From the NCBI RefSeq assembly GCF_032335695.1, contig NZ_JACTOJ010000013.1, positions 1 through 64,000 on the forward strand: a DNA stretch of 64,000 nucleotides. The letters are read 5' to 3'. Below are positions 33,761-43,125 of the stretch, piece after piece. Made by a program: the position numbers and the translations under genes. The notes below the pieces were generated by a model. The model was not told the origin of the DNA. It made no database searches and was given only the letters and a program-made list of their open reading frames with translations. The stretch's first letter is position 1; the number at the start of each line of letters is the position of its first letter. This stretch comes from JACTOJ01 sp032335695 (lineage in GTDB: Bacteria > Bacillota > Clostridia > Clostridiales > Clostridiaceae).

Positions 33761-34963
33761 ATGTGGTGTATTAATTGTGGAACTAAGCTTCCGGATAATG
33801 CAAAGTTTTGCATGAATTGCGGAACAAAGGTGGAGGATGTTGCTATTAATGAAAATGAAAAAGAACCTATAGATACTGACAAAGATATAGTAGAAAAAGA
33901 TATCGTAGATGAATCTCAAGCGGCTATGCCTTTAGAAGATGAAGAATTAGATTTAATGTTTGACATACCAGTAAAGGATTTAGATAAAAGCTTAATGAAA
34001 AATCCTATATATGCAGCTATTAGAGCTAACATGCCAGATAATTTATATGAAATTATAATCAAAGCTTATAATTCCATACAAGATATATATATTAAGAAAA
34101 ACATACATTTAATAGATCCTTATACCAACCCCAAAACAAAAGACAAGCTATCAATCGCAATGAAAACTTATGCTAGTATTAGAGATGAAAATGTAATAGC
34201 TTTTTATGATTCAACTACCTTCGGAAGTGGTAAAACTGGATTTATAATTACAGATAAAAAAATATATGTTCATAATTCCCTCCAAACAGCTTGGAGTATA
34301 AGCATTAAGAATTTAGAGACGGTTAAATTAGTTAAAGATTATGTATTTATAAATGATAAAAAACTTTCAATAATAACTACAAATAATAAAACTAGAGAAG
34401 ATGTACGGGACTTTCTAGAGGTTGTTTTGTTTCTGGGCAAGTATTCTCGTAATTATAATATGGTGGCATATTCTTTAGAAGAGCAGAAAAATTTAAGCAG
34501 AGCAAAAACTCAGCAAAGTGTAGAAGAATTTTTTGAGGATAATTCAGCAGAAGGAGTGCTTAATTATATACATAACGTTGTGGCCAATATGAAGGAAACT
34601 AAAATTAAAAATTATTTATATGTATATAATGAAAACTCTCTTGCTAACAAAAAAATACAAGTAGCAATTGATATTTATGCACATATTTCTGAAGAAGAAA
34701 AGCCAATCTTAGTTTATGACAATACAGTAAATTCAAATGGCAAAGATGGGTTCTTATTAACTGATAATTGTATTTATGTGCATAATATATGGGAAAAGTC
34801 AGTAAAAGTGTATCTGAATGATATCAAATCTATTGAGATTAAGGGAGCAAACTTGATTATAGATGATAGTAAGATTTCTATAACTATGATTGATAAAAAT
34901 TATAGAGAAAAATTCAAAGACTATATTCAAGACTTTATAACAAGATTAAATTTAATAATATAA
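33761..34963 (+). CDS. Zinc-ribbon protein with duplicated PH-like domain
   Basis: ATG 33761 is chosen because AAGGGTGG lies six bases upstream; an ATG at 33755 would touch it. Residues 1-22 hold a zinc ribbon, WCINCG and FCMNCG. After an acidic linker, two similar domains occur at about 90-230 and 265-400. Each has an IxA(F/V)YD(S/N)T start, a G(K/N)(T/D)GF(I/L)(I/L)TDxxIYVHN core and an (I/L)xxDxKxSI(I/T) end, which resembles bacterial PH-like folds. No membrane segment is visible. The role is unknown; zinc-ribbon plus PH-like pairs are common in Gram-positive genomes. Confidence 0.7.
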   Translation: MWCINCGTKLPDNAKFCMNCGTKVEDVAINENEKEPIDTDKDIVEKDIVDESQAAMPLEDEELDLMFDIPVKDLDKSLMKNPIYAAIRANMPDNLYEIIIKAYNSIQDIYIKKNIHLIDPYTNPKTKDKLSIAMKTYASIRDENVIAFYDSTTFGSGKTGFIITDKKIYVHNSLQTAWSISIKNLETVKLVKDYVFINDKKLSIITTNNKTREDVRDFLEVVLFLGKYSRNYNMVAYSLEEQKNLSRAKTQQSVEEFFEDNSAEGVLNYIHNVVANMKETKIKNYLYVYNENSLANKKIQVAIDIYAHISEEEKPILVYDNTVNSNGKDGFLLTDNCIYVHNIWEKSVKVYLNDIKSIEIKGANLIIDDSKISITMIDKNYREKFKDYIQDFITRLNLII

Positions 34964-34990
34964 ATGAATTTTTAATTGCGAAATAAATTT

Positions 34991-35043
34991 AAAGAGCTAT
35001 AGGGGTGCTTTCTAAAAAAGAAGTGCTTTTATACCTCTTTTTT
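34991..35043 (+). terminator. Probable intrinsic terminator before polC
   Basis: AAAGAG (34991-34996) pairs with CTCTTT (35035-35040), an inner TATAGGG pairs with TTTTATA using G-U pairs, and TTTTT follows. The stem is imperfect. Confidence 0.6.
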
Positions 35044-35117
35044 CTATATGACAAAAGGTAAGTCCATCTTATATAATAGTAACATGCGAAAACTTTTGGG
35101 AGAAGGGTAAAAATACC

Positions 35118-38100
35118 ATGAAGAGAATAAATGAAGTTTTTGGTGATTATAAATCAGAGGGAAATATAAGCACTGCCATGGTAGAAGGGGTGGTGCTAAG
35201 CAAAAAAGATAAAACTCTTGAGATGCAGATAAGCTCTGATAAATACATCGATATAAAAGAATTTGAATACCTTAATAAGTTCATAAGGAAGAGATTTTCC
35301 TTGCAGGATTCAGTGATTGCAGTAAGGTATGCTGAAGGTACAGATAAAAAGCCTATTGAAGATGAGCTTGAGAATATAACCTTCCTAGTGGCAGATAAGT
35401 ATCCTGCGCTGAAATCAGTTTTGGCGAATAATTGTGAATATCAGGTATCCGGCAATACTATAAACTTTAATTTTAAGATTGCCGCAACAGGCTTTTTAAA
35501 GGCTATGAAGTATGATAAAAAAATACATAAGGCTATAAAAAATCTTTATGGCTCAGAATATAAAATAAATTTTATTGATGATGTAAGCGCTGAGGAATTA
35601 CTGAAATTTGAAGAAAGTCAGCGTGCCAGCGAAATGCAGTTTATCAAACAAGAGGTTAGTGCACCTAAACAGAACTATGCTCCTAAGGCACCAAGCATAG
35701 CTGCTGAAAAGAGTCCCATGACACAGGAAACAGAGGGTAGGAAGATTTCTAATCCATTCCTTATAGCGGGCAGAAATGCTAATATCAAGGAGCCTGTGAT
35801 AAAGATAATTGAAATTACGCCAGATGAAGGTAGGATTGCCTTGGAAGGTGAGATATCAAATATGGAGGCGAAGGAATTAAAGAGCGGTAAAACTCTAATA
35901 TCCTTTGATTTATATGACGGTTCAAGCTCAATGACCTGTAAGACTTTCTGCAAACCTGGCGAAGGAGAGGAAGTATTATCAAGACTTAAAAAAGCTAATG
36001 GAGTTAAACTTTCGGGAAATGCAGGCTACAGTAAGTTTTCTCAGGAGGTTGAGCTTATAGCCAATACCATAGTAGAAACAGAAGGCATAAAGAAAACTAA
36101 AAGGCAGGATAAGGCAGACCTGAAGAGAGTGGAGCTTCATATGCATACACAAATGAGTCAGATGGATGCTATGAGCAGTGCTACAGATTTGATAAAGAGA
36201 GCAATGAGCTGGGGTATGAAGTCCATAGCCCTGACAGATCACGGAGTAGTGCAGTCCTTCCCGGAAGCCCATAAGCTTTTAGGAAGAGATAATCAGGATA
36301 TGAAAATAATCTATGGAGTGGAGGCCTATCTTGCTCCAGATAAAAAGCCATCTGTGACTAACGCTAAGGGTCAGAGCATAGATACTACCTACTGCGTGCT
36401 AGACTTAGAAACTACAGGCTTTTCTGCCGTAACTGAGAAAATTACAGAAATAGGAGCTATGAAGGTTAAGGATGGAAAAGTAATAGAGGAATTCAGCTGT
36501 TTTGTAAATCCTGAAAAGCCAATTCCTTTAAGAGTTGTAGAGGTTACTAACATAACGGATGATATGGTAAAGGATGCAGAAACCATAGACCAGGTATTCC
36601 CTAAACTCCTAGAGTTCATTAAGGACAGCGTTTTAGTTGCACATAATGCAGAATTTGATGTTGGATTTTTAAAACATAATGCAAAAGTATTAGGCTATGA
36701 TTTTGATTTTACATATGTGGATACCTTATCTTTAGCAAAGGAAGTCTTTCCTGACTATAAAACTTATAAATTAGGGAGAATAGCTAAAAATCTTGGTATA
36801 AAGGTGGAGGTAGCTCACAGAGCTTTAGATGATGTAGACACTACTGTTAAGGTATTTAATGTAATGCTTCAGATGTTAAAGGATAGAGGCGCAGAGACTT
36901 TGGAGGAGATAGATACCTATGGCTCCGATGAGGAAGCTAAGAAGGAAGAGTATAAGAAGCTTAAGACTTATCATGCCATAATACTGGCAAAGGATTATGT
37001 AGGATTAAAGAATCTATATAAGCTTGTATCTTACTCTCATTTAGACTATTTTTATAAAAAGCCTCGTATACTTAAAAGCGTATTCAAGAAATATTCTGAG
37101 GGCTTAATCCTAGGAAGTGCCTGCAGCGAAGGAGAGCTTTATCAGTCCATACTTTTAGGAAAATCTGATGATGAAATCGAAGCTATTGCAGAGGAATATG
37201 ATTATCTAGAAATACAGCCTTTGGGGAATAATGATTACTTAGTAAGGACAGAACAGGTACCTGATAAGGAATACCTGAAGGAGATAAATAGAAAGATTGT
37301 TGCCTTAGGAGAAAAATTAAATAAACCTATAGTAGCCACAGGAGATGTCCACTTTATGGATCCCGAGGATGAAATCTACAGGCGTATACTTGAGGCGGGA
37401 CAGGGCTTTAAAGACGCGGATAATCAGGCACCGCTATATTTGAAAACCACTGAAGAGATGCTTAAAGAATTCTCCTATTTGGGAGAAGAAAAAGCTTATG
37501 AGGTAGTAGTTACAAATACTAATCTTATATCGGATATGTGCCAGAGAATTAGTCCCATTTCACCAGAGAAATGCCCTCCTCACATAGATGGCTGCGAACA
37601 GACCATTAAGGATATTGCTTATGAAAAGGCCCATGAGCTCTATGGTGATCCTCTTCCTGAGATAGTTCAGCAAAGGCTTGATAAGGAGTTGGATTCCATT
37701 ATAAAAAACGGTTTCTCAGTAATGTATATCATAGCTCAGAAGCTGGTTTGGAAATCTAATGAAGATGGATATCTGGTTGGTTCCAGAGGATCTGTAGGTT
37801 CCTCCTTCGTGGCTAATATGACGGGTATAACGGAGGTAAATTCACTTCCTCCTCACTATAGATGCCATAAGTGCAAGTACTCAGACTTTACTGACTATGG
37901 AGTTAAAAACGGTTTTGACTTGCCAGATAAAACTTGTCCAAAATGTGGAGAGAAGTTAACAAAAGATGGCATAGATATACCTTTTGAAACCTTCTTGGGT
38001 TTCAATGGAGATAAGGAGCCGGATATAGACTTAAATTTCTCTGGAGAATATCAGGCAAAGGCTCATAGATATACCGAGGTTATCTTTGGAAAGGGCACTA

Positions 38101-39461
38101 CCTTCAAAGCTGGAACCATAGGAACTATAGCAGAAAAAACAGCTTTTGGCTATGTAAAAAAGTATTTTGAGGAAAAAGATATAACTGTGAACAAGGCAGA
38201 AATAATGAGAATTTCCAAGGGATGTACAGGAATCAAAAGAACTACAGGGCAACATCCAGGAGGAATTATAGTTGTGCCAAAGGGAAGGGAGATTTTTGAA
38301 TTTTGTCCAGTACAGCATCCAGCAGATGATCCTACCTCAGATATCATAACTACGCATTTTGACTACCACTCCATAGACCAAAATCTATTAAAGCTTGATA
38401 TACTTGGGCACGACGATCCAACGGTTATAAGAATGCTTCAGGATATAACTGGTATAGATCCTCAAAGTATACCAATGGATGATAAGGAGACAATGTCTCT
38501 ATTCTCTTCCACAGAGGCTCTTGGAGTAACCCCTGAGCAGATAAATTCAAAGGTAGGAACCTTTGGAATCCCTGAGTTTGGAACTAAGTTCGTAAGAGGC
38601 ATGCTTCTAGATACAATGCCTAAGACTTTTTCAGATTTAATATGTCTTTCAGGACTTTCCCATGGTACTGATGTGTGGCTTGGAAATGCTAAGGACTTGA
38701 TTGATGCTGGTATAGTTACACTTAGTGAAGCAGTATGTACAAGAGATGATATAATGATTTATCTTATCAAGAAGGGACTGCCGCCTAATACATCCTTTAA
38801 GATAATGGAAACAGTTCGTAAAGGTAAGGCTCTGAAAGATGGTAAGTGGCCAGAGTATGAGGCGCTTATGAGAGAGAACGGAGTTCCTGAATGGTACATA
38901 GACTCTTGCAAAAAGATAAAATACATGTTCCCAAAAGCCCATGCGGCTGCTTATGTTATGATGGCCTTTAGAATAGCCTGGTTTAAGGTTCATATCCCTA
39001 AAGCTTATTATGCAGCTTACTTTTCCATAAGAGCAAAGGCCTTTGACAGTGAATTTATGATCTTCGGAAAAGAAAAGGTCAAAATGAAAATGAAAGAAAT
39101 AGAAATGATGGGAAATCAGGCAGCTCCCAAGGATAAGGATATGTATGATGACTTAGAAATAGTTTTGGAGATGTATGAGAGAGGCTTTAAGTTTTTACCT
39201 ATTGATTTGTATAAGTCCCATGCTACTAGATTTATAGTGGAAGAGGACGGCTTAAGACCTCCTTTAAACAGTATAGCCGGCATGGGAAATGTAGCAGCTG
39301 AAGGTATATACAAGGCTGCACAGGAAAAAACCTTCCTTTCCATTGATGATGTTAGAAAGAGTGCAAAGATAGGAAACGCGGCTATAGATTTGTTAAGAAG
39401 CTTTGGATGCTTAAAGGGACTTCCTGAAAGCGACCAAATAAGCTTTTTTGATGCTATTTAG
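35118..39461 (+). CDS. polC: DNA polymerase III PolC-type alpha subunit
   Basis: The 1447-residue product is the Gram-positive replicative polymerase with built-in 3'-5' exonuclease. Domains in order are an N-terminal region, an OB fold (about 225-330), a PHP domain starting ELHMHTQMSQMDA that is interrupted by the exonuclease (VLDLETTGFSAVTEKITEIG, about 425-590), the catalytic core with EPDIDLNFSGEYQAKAH, a zinc-binding module (CHKCKYS and CPKCGEKL) before it, and a C-terminal fingers and HhH region. The length is normal and the frame intact. It catalyses chromosomal DNA synthesis with the beta clamp. It appears as a single-gene unit. Confidence 0.97.
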   Translation: MKRINEVFGDYKSEGNISTAMVEGVVLSKKDKTLEMQISSDKYIDIKEFEYLNKFIRKRFSLQDSVIAVRYAEGTDKKPIEDELENITFLVADKYPALKSVLANNCEYQVSGNTINFNFKIAATGFLKAMKYDKKIHKAIKNLYGSEYKINFIDDVSAEELLKFEESQRASEMQFIKQEVSAPKQNYAPKAPSIAAEKSPMTQETEGRKISNPFLIAGRNANIKEPVIKIIEITPDEGRIALEGEISNMEAKELKSGKTLISFDLYDGSSSMTCKTFCKPGEGEEVLSRLKKANGVKLSGNAGYSKFSQEVELIANTIVETEGIKKTKRQDKADLKRVELHMHTQMSQMDAMSSATDLIKRAMSWGMKSIALTDHGVVQSFPEAHKLLGRDNQDMKIIYGVEAYLAPDKKPSVTNAKGQSIDTTYCVLDLETTGFSAVTEKITEIGAMKVKDGKVIEEFSCFVNPEKPIPLRVVEVTNITDDMVKDAETIDQVFPKLLEFIKDSVLVAHNAEFDVGFLKHNAKVLGYDFDFTYVDTLSLAKEVFPDYKTYKLGRIAKNLGIKVEVAHRALDDVDTTVKVFNVMLQMLKDRGAETLEEIDTYGSDEEAKKEEYKKLKTYHAIILAKDYVGLKNLYKLVSYSHLDYFYKKPRILKSVFKKYSEGLILGSACSEGELYQSILLGKSDDEIEAIAEEYDYLEIQPLGNNDYLVRTEQVPDKEYLKEINRKIVALGEKLNKPIVATGDVHFMDPEDEIYRRILEAGQGFKDADNQAPLYLKTTEEMLKEFSYLGEEKAYEVVVTNTNLISDMCQRISPISPEKCPPHIDGCEQTIKDIAYEKAHELYGDPLPEIVQQRLDKELDSIIKNGFSVMYIIAQKLVWKSNEDGYLVGSRGSVGSSFVANMTGITEVNSLPPHYRCHKCKYSDFTDYGVKNGFDLPDKTCPKCGEKLTKDGIDIPFETFLGFNGDKEPDIDLNFSGEYQAKAHRYTEVIFGKGTTFKAGTIGTIAEKTAFGYVKKYFEEKDITVNKAEIMRISKGCTGIKRTTGQHPGGIIVVPKGREIFEFCPVQHPADDPTSDIITTHFDYHSIDQNLLKLDILGHDDPTVIRMLQDITGIDPQSIPMDDKETMSLFSSTEALGVTPEQINSKVGTFGIPEFGTKFVRGMLLDTMPKTFSDLICLSGLSHGTDVWLGNAKDLIDAGIVTLSEAVCTRDDIMIYLIKKGLPPNTSFKIMETVRKGKALKDGKWPEYEALMRENGVPEWYIDSCKKIKYMFPKAHAAAYVMMAFRIAWFKVHIPKAYYAAYFSIRAKAFDSEFMIFGKEKVKMKMKEIEMMGNQAAPKDKDMYDDLEIVLEMYERGFKFLPIDLYKSHATRFIVEEDGLRPPLNSIAGMGNVAAEGIYKAAQEKTFLSIDDVRKSAKIGNAAIDLLRSFGCLKGLPESDQISFFDAI

Positions 39462-39492
39462 CAGTAATTATATAGAATATTGGAGAAAATGT

Positions 39493-40194
39493 ATGAAAGT
39501 ATTAAAAACTATAATTTTATTTATTATTTCAATAGTTACTGCTATTTTAGGATTTTTAATTTTTGCTTTGCTGATATCTCTTATTCAGCAATTAATGTTG
39601 GAACCAAAAGAATATATTATGAGTGTTTATAAAGATCCTAATAGAAATTTAATATTTATTTATGAGATATATTTTATAGCTTTATCTTTTTGTATATTTA
39701 ATAAAAGCTTCAGAAATCAAATGAATGCAAGATTGGAGATTTTAATGAAGCATAAGAAAATTTTGGGCTCTTTTATAATTATTAACCTAGTGATTCTATA
39801 TGCTTCTATTTTTGATATATCAGTAATAACCCAGGATAAAATAATAGATTACCGATTTTTAGCTCCACAAGGAAAGACCTATTCCTATAATGATATTGTT
39901 AAAATAGATACTGGAATCTACGGAAGAAAGTCTAGCTTTATTTCTTCACATTCAAAAGGTGATTTTTATTATGTTATTGAGCTTAAGGATGGGAATAAGA
40001 TAGATTTAGGCGACTTTGCAGGTTCTAACAGTGATGAAGATTATAGATTTACATTAGAAAGGCTGGATAAAAGGCTCGTAGGTATGAATATAGATAAAGT
40101 ATCAAGCACGGCTAATCTTAATGATTGTGCTGAAAATTTAGATAAAGTATATGTAGATAAGATAAAAAATATATTAGAAAATATAAAAAAGTAA
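39493..40194 (+). CDS. Membrane protein of unknown function
   Basis: ATG 39493 follows TTGGAGAAAATGT and gives 233 residues; a longer frame would begin inside polC. Three membrane segments occur at about residues 5-30, 45-70 and 90-112, then a soluble C-terminal domain with YDDIVKID-like and YYVIELKDGNKIDLGDF segments that resemble a PH-like beta domain. I do not recognise a family. It starts 31 bases after polC and is closed by a clear terminator, so it may be read from the polC transcript. Confidence 0.6.
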   Translation: MKVLKTIILFIISIVTAILGFLIFALLISLIQQLMLEPKEYIMSVYKDPNRNLIFIYEIYFIALSFCIFNKSFRNQMNARLEILMKHKKILGSFIIINLVILYASIFDISVITQDKIIDYRFLAPQGKTYSYNDIVKIDTGIYGRKSSFISSHSKGDFYYVIELKDGNKIDLGDFAGSNSDEDYRFTLERLDKRLVGMNIDKVSSTANLNDCAENLDKVYVDKIKNILENIKK

Positions 40195-40203
40195 TTATAA
40201 ACT

Positions 40204-40243
40204 AAAGTCTTGCAGATAATAAACATGCAAGGCTTTAATTTTT
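40204..40243 (+). terminator. Intrinsic terminator after the polC-distal membrane gene
   Basis: AAAGTCTTGCA (40204-40214) pairs with TGCAAGGCTTT (40226-40236), one G-U pair, then AATTTTTA. Confidence 0.8.
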
Positions 40244-40361
40244 ATCAAATCAAAAGGAATTATAAGATAACAAGAAATAAAAATGATTACATGAGGTGTG
40301 TTTAGCTGAAATTGTCTAAAATAGGGGTTTTAAACTCCTTAATAAAATAGTAGAATATATT

Positions 40362-40393
40362 TTGCACACGAAATATTTATACAATAAATATTT
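40362..40393 (+). promoter_or_regulatory. Promoter overlapped by a MarR-type palindrome
   Basis: TTGCAC (40362-40367) and TAAATA (40385-40390) are spaced 17 bases, a good vegetative promoter. AAATATTTA (40371-40379) and TAAATATTT (40385-40393) form a perfect inverted repeat across the spacer and -10 element. Related half-sites CGAAATGTTTA and TGAAAATATTTA follow near 40399 and 40413. Binding of the MarR protein encoded next would block the promoter, so autorepression is likely. Confidence 0.65.
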
Positions 40394-40442
40394 ACTAGCG
40401 AAATGTTTACATTGAAAATATTTAGGAGGGAGAGAAAAATCT

Positions 40443-40907
40443 GTGGAGGAAGTCGATAGCAGTATAACCTTGATTAAATCGATGAAAAGAATAATGCAAT
40501 CAATAAAGCGTTCTATGGACCAGGAATTTAAAGATATAAATATGACTGGACCACAAGGTATGCTAATAGGTATATTACTGCATTTTAATAAAATGAAAAT
40601 CAGTGAGTTAAGCGAAAAGCTTCAATTGAGTAATAGCACTGTATCAGGAATTATTGATAGATTAGAGAATCAGGGCTTGGTAGAGAGGACTAGAAGCAAG
40701 GAAGACAGAAGGGTGGTATATGTAAATGTAACCCCTGAGTTCAAAAAAAACGCTGAAAATCATTTTAAAAAAATAGAAGCTAAGTACGAAGAACTAATGA
40801 AAGAAGCAACTCCTGAGGAAGTTGAATCAATCAGAAAAGGACTAAGGACTTTAGAAAATGTATTAGAAAGACAAAAATTGATAAGGAGTGAATGTGACGA
40901 TGTTTAA
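40443..40907 (+). CDS. MarR family regulator of the ABC exporter operon
   Basis: GTG 40443 follows AGGAGGGAGAG and gives 154 residues. The winged HTH region reads KISELSEKLQLSNSTVSGII and DRLENQGLVERTRSKEDRRV, typical of MarR. Its last codons overlap the first ABC gene, so regulator and transporter are translationally coupled. The palindrome over the upstream promoter is the likely operator. MarR proteins usually release DNA on binding a small toxic ligand, which here would switch on the exporter. Confidence 0.92.
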   Translation: MEEVDSSITLIKSMKRIMQSIKRSMDQEFKDINMTGPQGMLIGILLHFNKMKISELSEKLQLSNSTVSGIIDRLENQGLVERTRSKEDRRVVYVNVTPEFKKNAENHFKKIEAKYEELMKEATPEEVESIRKGLRTLENVLERQKLIRSECDDV

Positions 40908-43125
40908 GTTGGCAAAATATTTAAAGCCATTTTTAGGGCTAATTCTTGCATCCCTTGTACTTTTATTTATTCAGGCCATGTGTGACTTATCTTTACCAGA
41001 TTATATGTCAGACATAGTAAATAAGGGTATACAGCAGGGAGGAATTGTTAATGCTGTACCAGAAGCCATAAGACAGTCCCAAATGGATAAAGTGACTTTA
41101 TTTATGAGCGATAGTGATAAAACTAAGGTGTTAAGCGATTATACTCTCGTAGATAAATCAAGCTCAGACTATGATAAAGATGTTAAAAAGTATCCAAATC
41201 TTTCAAAGGAATCAGTTTATGTATTAAAAGATGTGGATTCCTCAGAAATTGATAAATTGAATCCATTGATAGGAAAATCACTTATGACTATAACTGGTAT
41301 TCAGCAAATGCAGGCTAATGCTAAGAATGGAGTCATTGAAATACAAGGACAAAAGATGCCTGCAAAGACAGATTTATTTGCACTTTTGGCAAAGATGCCT
41401 ACAGATAAGAGACTAGATTTAATGAAGAGTGCAAGTACAAGTAATACAATAACAGATACTAACCTAATTGTTCAGGCTGCATCATCTTCAGTGAAAGCTG
41501 AATACAAAGCCTTAGGCATGAACACTGACAAGATTAAGAATAACTACATTGCCATTGCTGGTGCTAAGATGCTTGGAGTCTCCTTGATAAGTGCATTATG
41601 CGTTGTATTGGTTGGTCTATTAGCTTCAAGAGCAGCAGCAGGACTTTCAAGGAATTTGCGTAAGAATGTATTTTCAAAGGTAGAAAGCTTCTCCTATACA
41701 GAATTAGATAAATTCTCTACAGCTTCACTTATAACGAGAACCACTAATGATATTACTCAGATACAGATGCTGATGGTTATCATGATAAGAATGATATTCT
41801 ATGCACCTATTTTAGGTGTTGGCGGTGTAATAAGAGCTATGTCAAAGAGTACTTCCATGTCATGGATAATAGCTGTGGCAGTTATAGCATTGTTAGGTTT
41901 AATAGGATCAGTATTTGCAGTAGCACTTCCTAAATTCAAGATTATACAAAAACTTATAGATAGACTTAACCTTGTAACCCGTGAAAATCTATCTGGTATG
42001 ATGGTAATAAGAGCCTTCAATACTCAGAAGTTTGAAGAAGCTCGTTTTGATAAGGCAAATAAGGATCTTACAGATACAAATTTATTTGTAAACCGTGTTA
42101 TGGTAGTTCTATTCCCATTCATGATGCTTATAATGAATGGAATTACTCTTCTTATAGTATGGGTAGGTGCTCATCAGATTGCAGATTCAAAGATGCAGGT
42201 TGGAGATATGATGGCCTTCATGCAGTATGGCATGCAGATAATATTTGCTTTCTTAATGATGTCCTTCATGTTTATAATGCTTCCAAGAGCTTCCGTTGCT
42301 GCACAGCGTATCTCTGAAGTTTTAGAGACAGATCCAGCAATTAAGGATCCAAAGAGTGCTAAGAAGTTCACTGGAGCAAGCAGAGGCTTAATAGAATTTA
42401 AAGATGTATCCTTCAGGTATCATGGTGCTGAAGAGGATATGCTGAAGAACATAAGCTTCACTGCAGAGCCAGGCAAGACGACCGCTATAATAGGTTCTAC
42501 AGGAGCGGGTAAAAGCACTCTTATCAATTTAATACCAAGATTCTATGATGTAACTGGCGGACAAATTCTTGTAGATGGCATAGATGTAAGAGAAGTTTCA
42601 CAGAGTGATTTAAGAGATAAAATTGGTTATATTCCTCAAAAGGGTTCTTTATTCAGCGGTACCATAGAGTCAAATTTAAGATACGCTAAGGAAAATGCAA
42701 CTGAAGAAGAATTAAAGGAAGCATCTGATATTGCTCAGGCTATGGAATTTATAGGCGAAAAACCAGAAGGCTTTAAGACAGAGATCTCTCAGGGTGGAAC
42801 CAATGTATCCGGTGGTCAGAAGCAAAGATTATCAATTGCTCGTGCCCTTGTTAAGAAGGCAGCAATATATATATTTGATGATAGCTTCTCCGCTCTTGAC
42901 TTTAAAACAGATTCAGCTCTTAGAAAGGCTTTAAAGGCTAAGACTGGTTCAAGCACAATGATAATTGTTGCGCAGCGTATATCAACTATTAAAAATGCTG
43001 AACAGATAATAGTTCTTGATGAAGGTAAGATGGTTGGAATAGGAACTCATGAGGAGCTTATGAAAAACTGTGAAACTTATCAGGAAATAGCATTATCACA
43101 GCTTTCAAAGGAGGAATTAGCATGA
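40900..43125 (+). CDS. ABC exporter half-transporter with degenerate ATP site (partner 1)
   Basis: I use ATG 40900 (741 residues); GTG codons at 40888 and 40894 are alternatives near the AAGGAG site. A six-helix exporter domain comes first, with an unusual insertion of about 160 residues between helices 1 and 2 (about 40-205, rich in Lys, Asp and Ser) on the outside. The ATPase domain has Walker A GSTGAGKST, signature VSGGQKQ and Walker B IYIFDDSFSALD. The catalytic Glu after Walker B is replaced by Asp, as in one half of heterodimeric exporters. It overlaps the partner gene by four bases. Confidence 0.92.
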   Translation: MFKLAKYLKPFLGLILASLVLLFIQAMCDLSLPDYMSDIVNKGIQQGGIVNAVPEAIRQSQMDKVTLFMSDSDKTKVLSDYTLVDKSSSDYDKDVKKYPNLSKESVYVLKDVDSSEIDKLNPLIGKSLMTITGIQQMQANAKNGVIEIQGQKMPAKTDLFALLAKMPTDKRLDLMKSASTSNTITDTNLIVQAASSSVKAEYKALGMNTDKIKNNYIAIAGAKMLGVSLISALCVVLVGLLASRAAAGLSRNLRKNVFSKVESFSYTELDKFSTASLITRTTNDITQIQMLMVIMIRMIFYAPILGVGGVIRAMSKSTSMSWIIAVAVIALLGLIGSVFAVALPKFKIIQKLIDRLNLVTRENLSGMMVIRAFNTQKFEEARFDKANKDLTDTNLFVNRVMVVLFPFMMLIMNGITLLIVWVGAHQIADSKMQVGDMMAFMQYGMQIIFAFLMMSFMFIMLPRASVAAQRISEVLETDPAIKDPKSAKKFTGASRGLIEFKDVSFRYHGAEEDMLKNISFTAEPGKTTAIIGSTGAGKSTLINLIPRFYDVTGGQILVDGIDVREVSQSDLRDKIGYIPQKGSLFSGTIESNLRYAKENATEEELKEASDIAQAMEFIGEKPEGFKTEISQGGTNVSGGQKQRLSIARALVKKAAIYIFDDSFSALDFKTDSALRKALKAKTGSSTMIIVAQRISTIKNAEQIIVLDEGKMVGIGTHEELMKNCETYQEIALSQLSKEELA

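Noticed and set aside
38031..38347. Two overlapping minus-strand frames inside polC
   Set aside because: They lie antisense to the polymerase catalytic region and show no independent signals.
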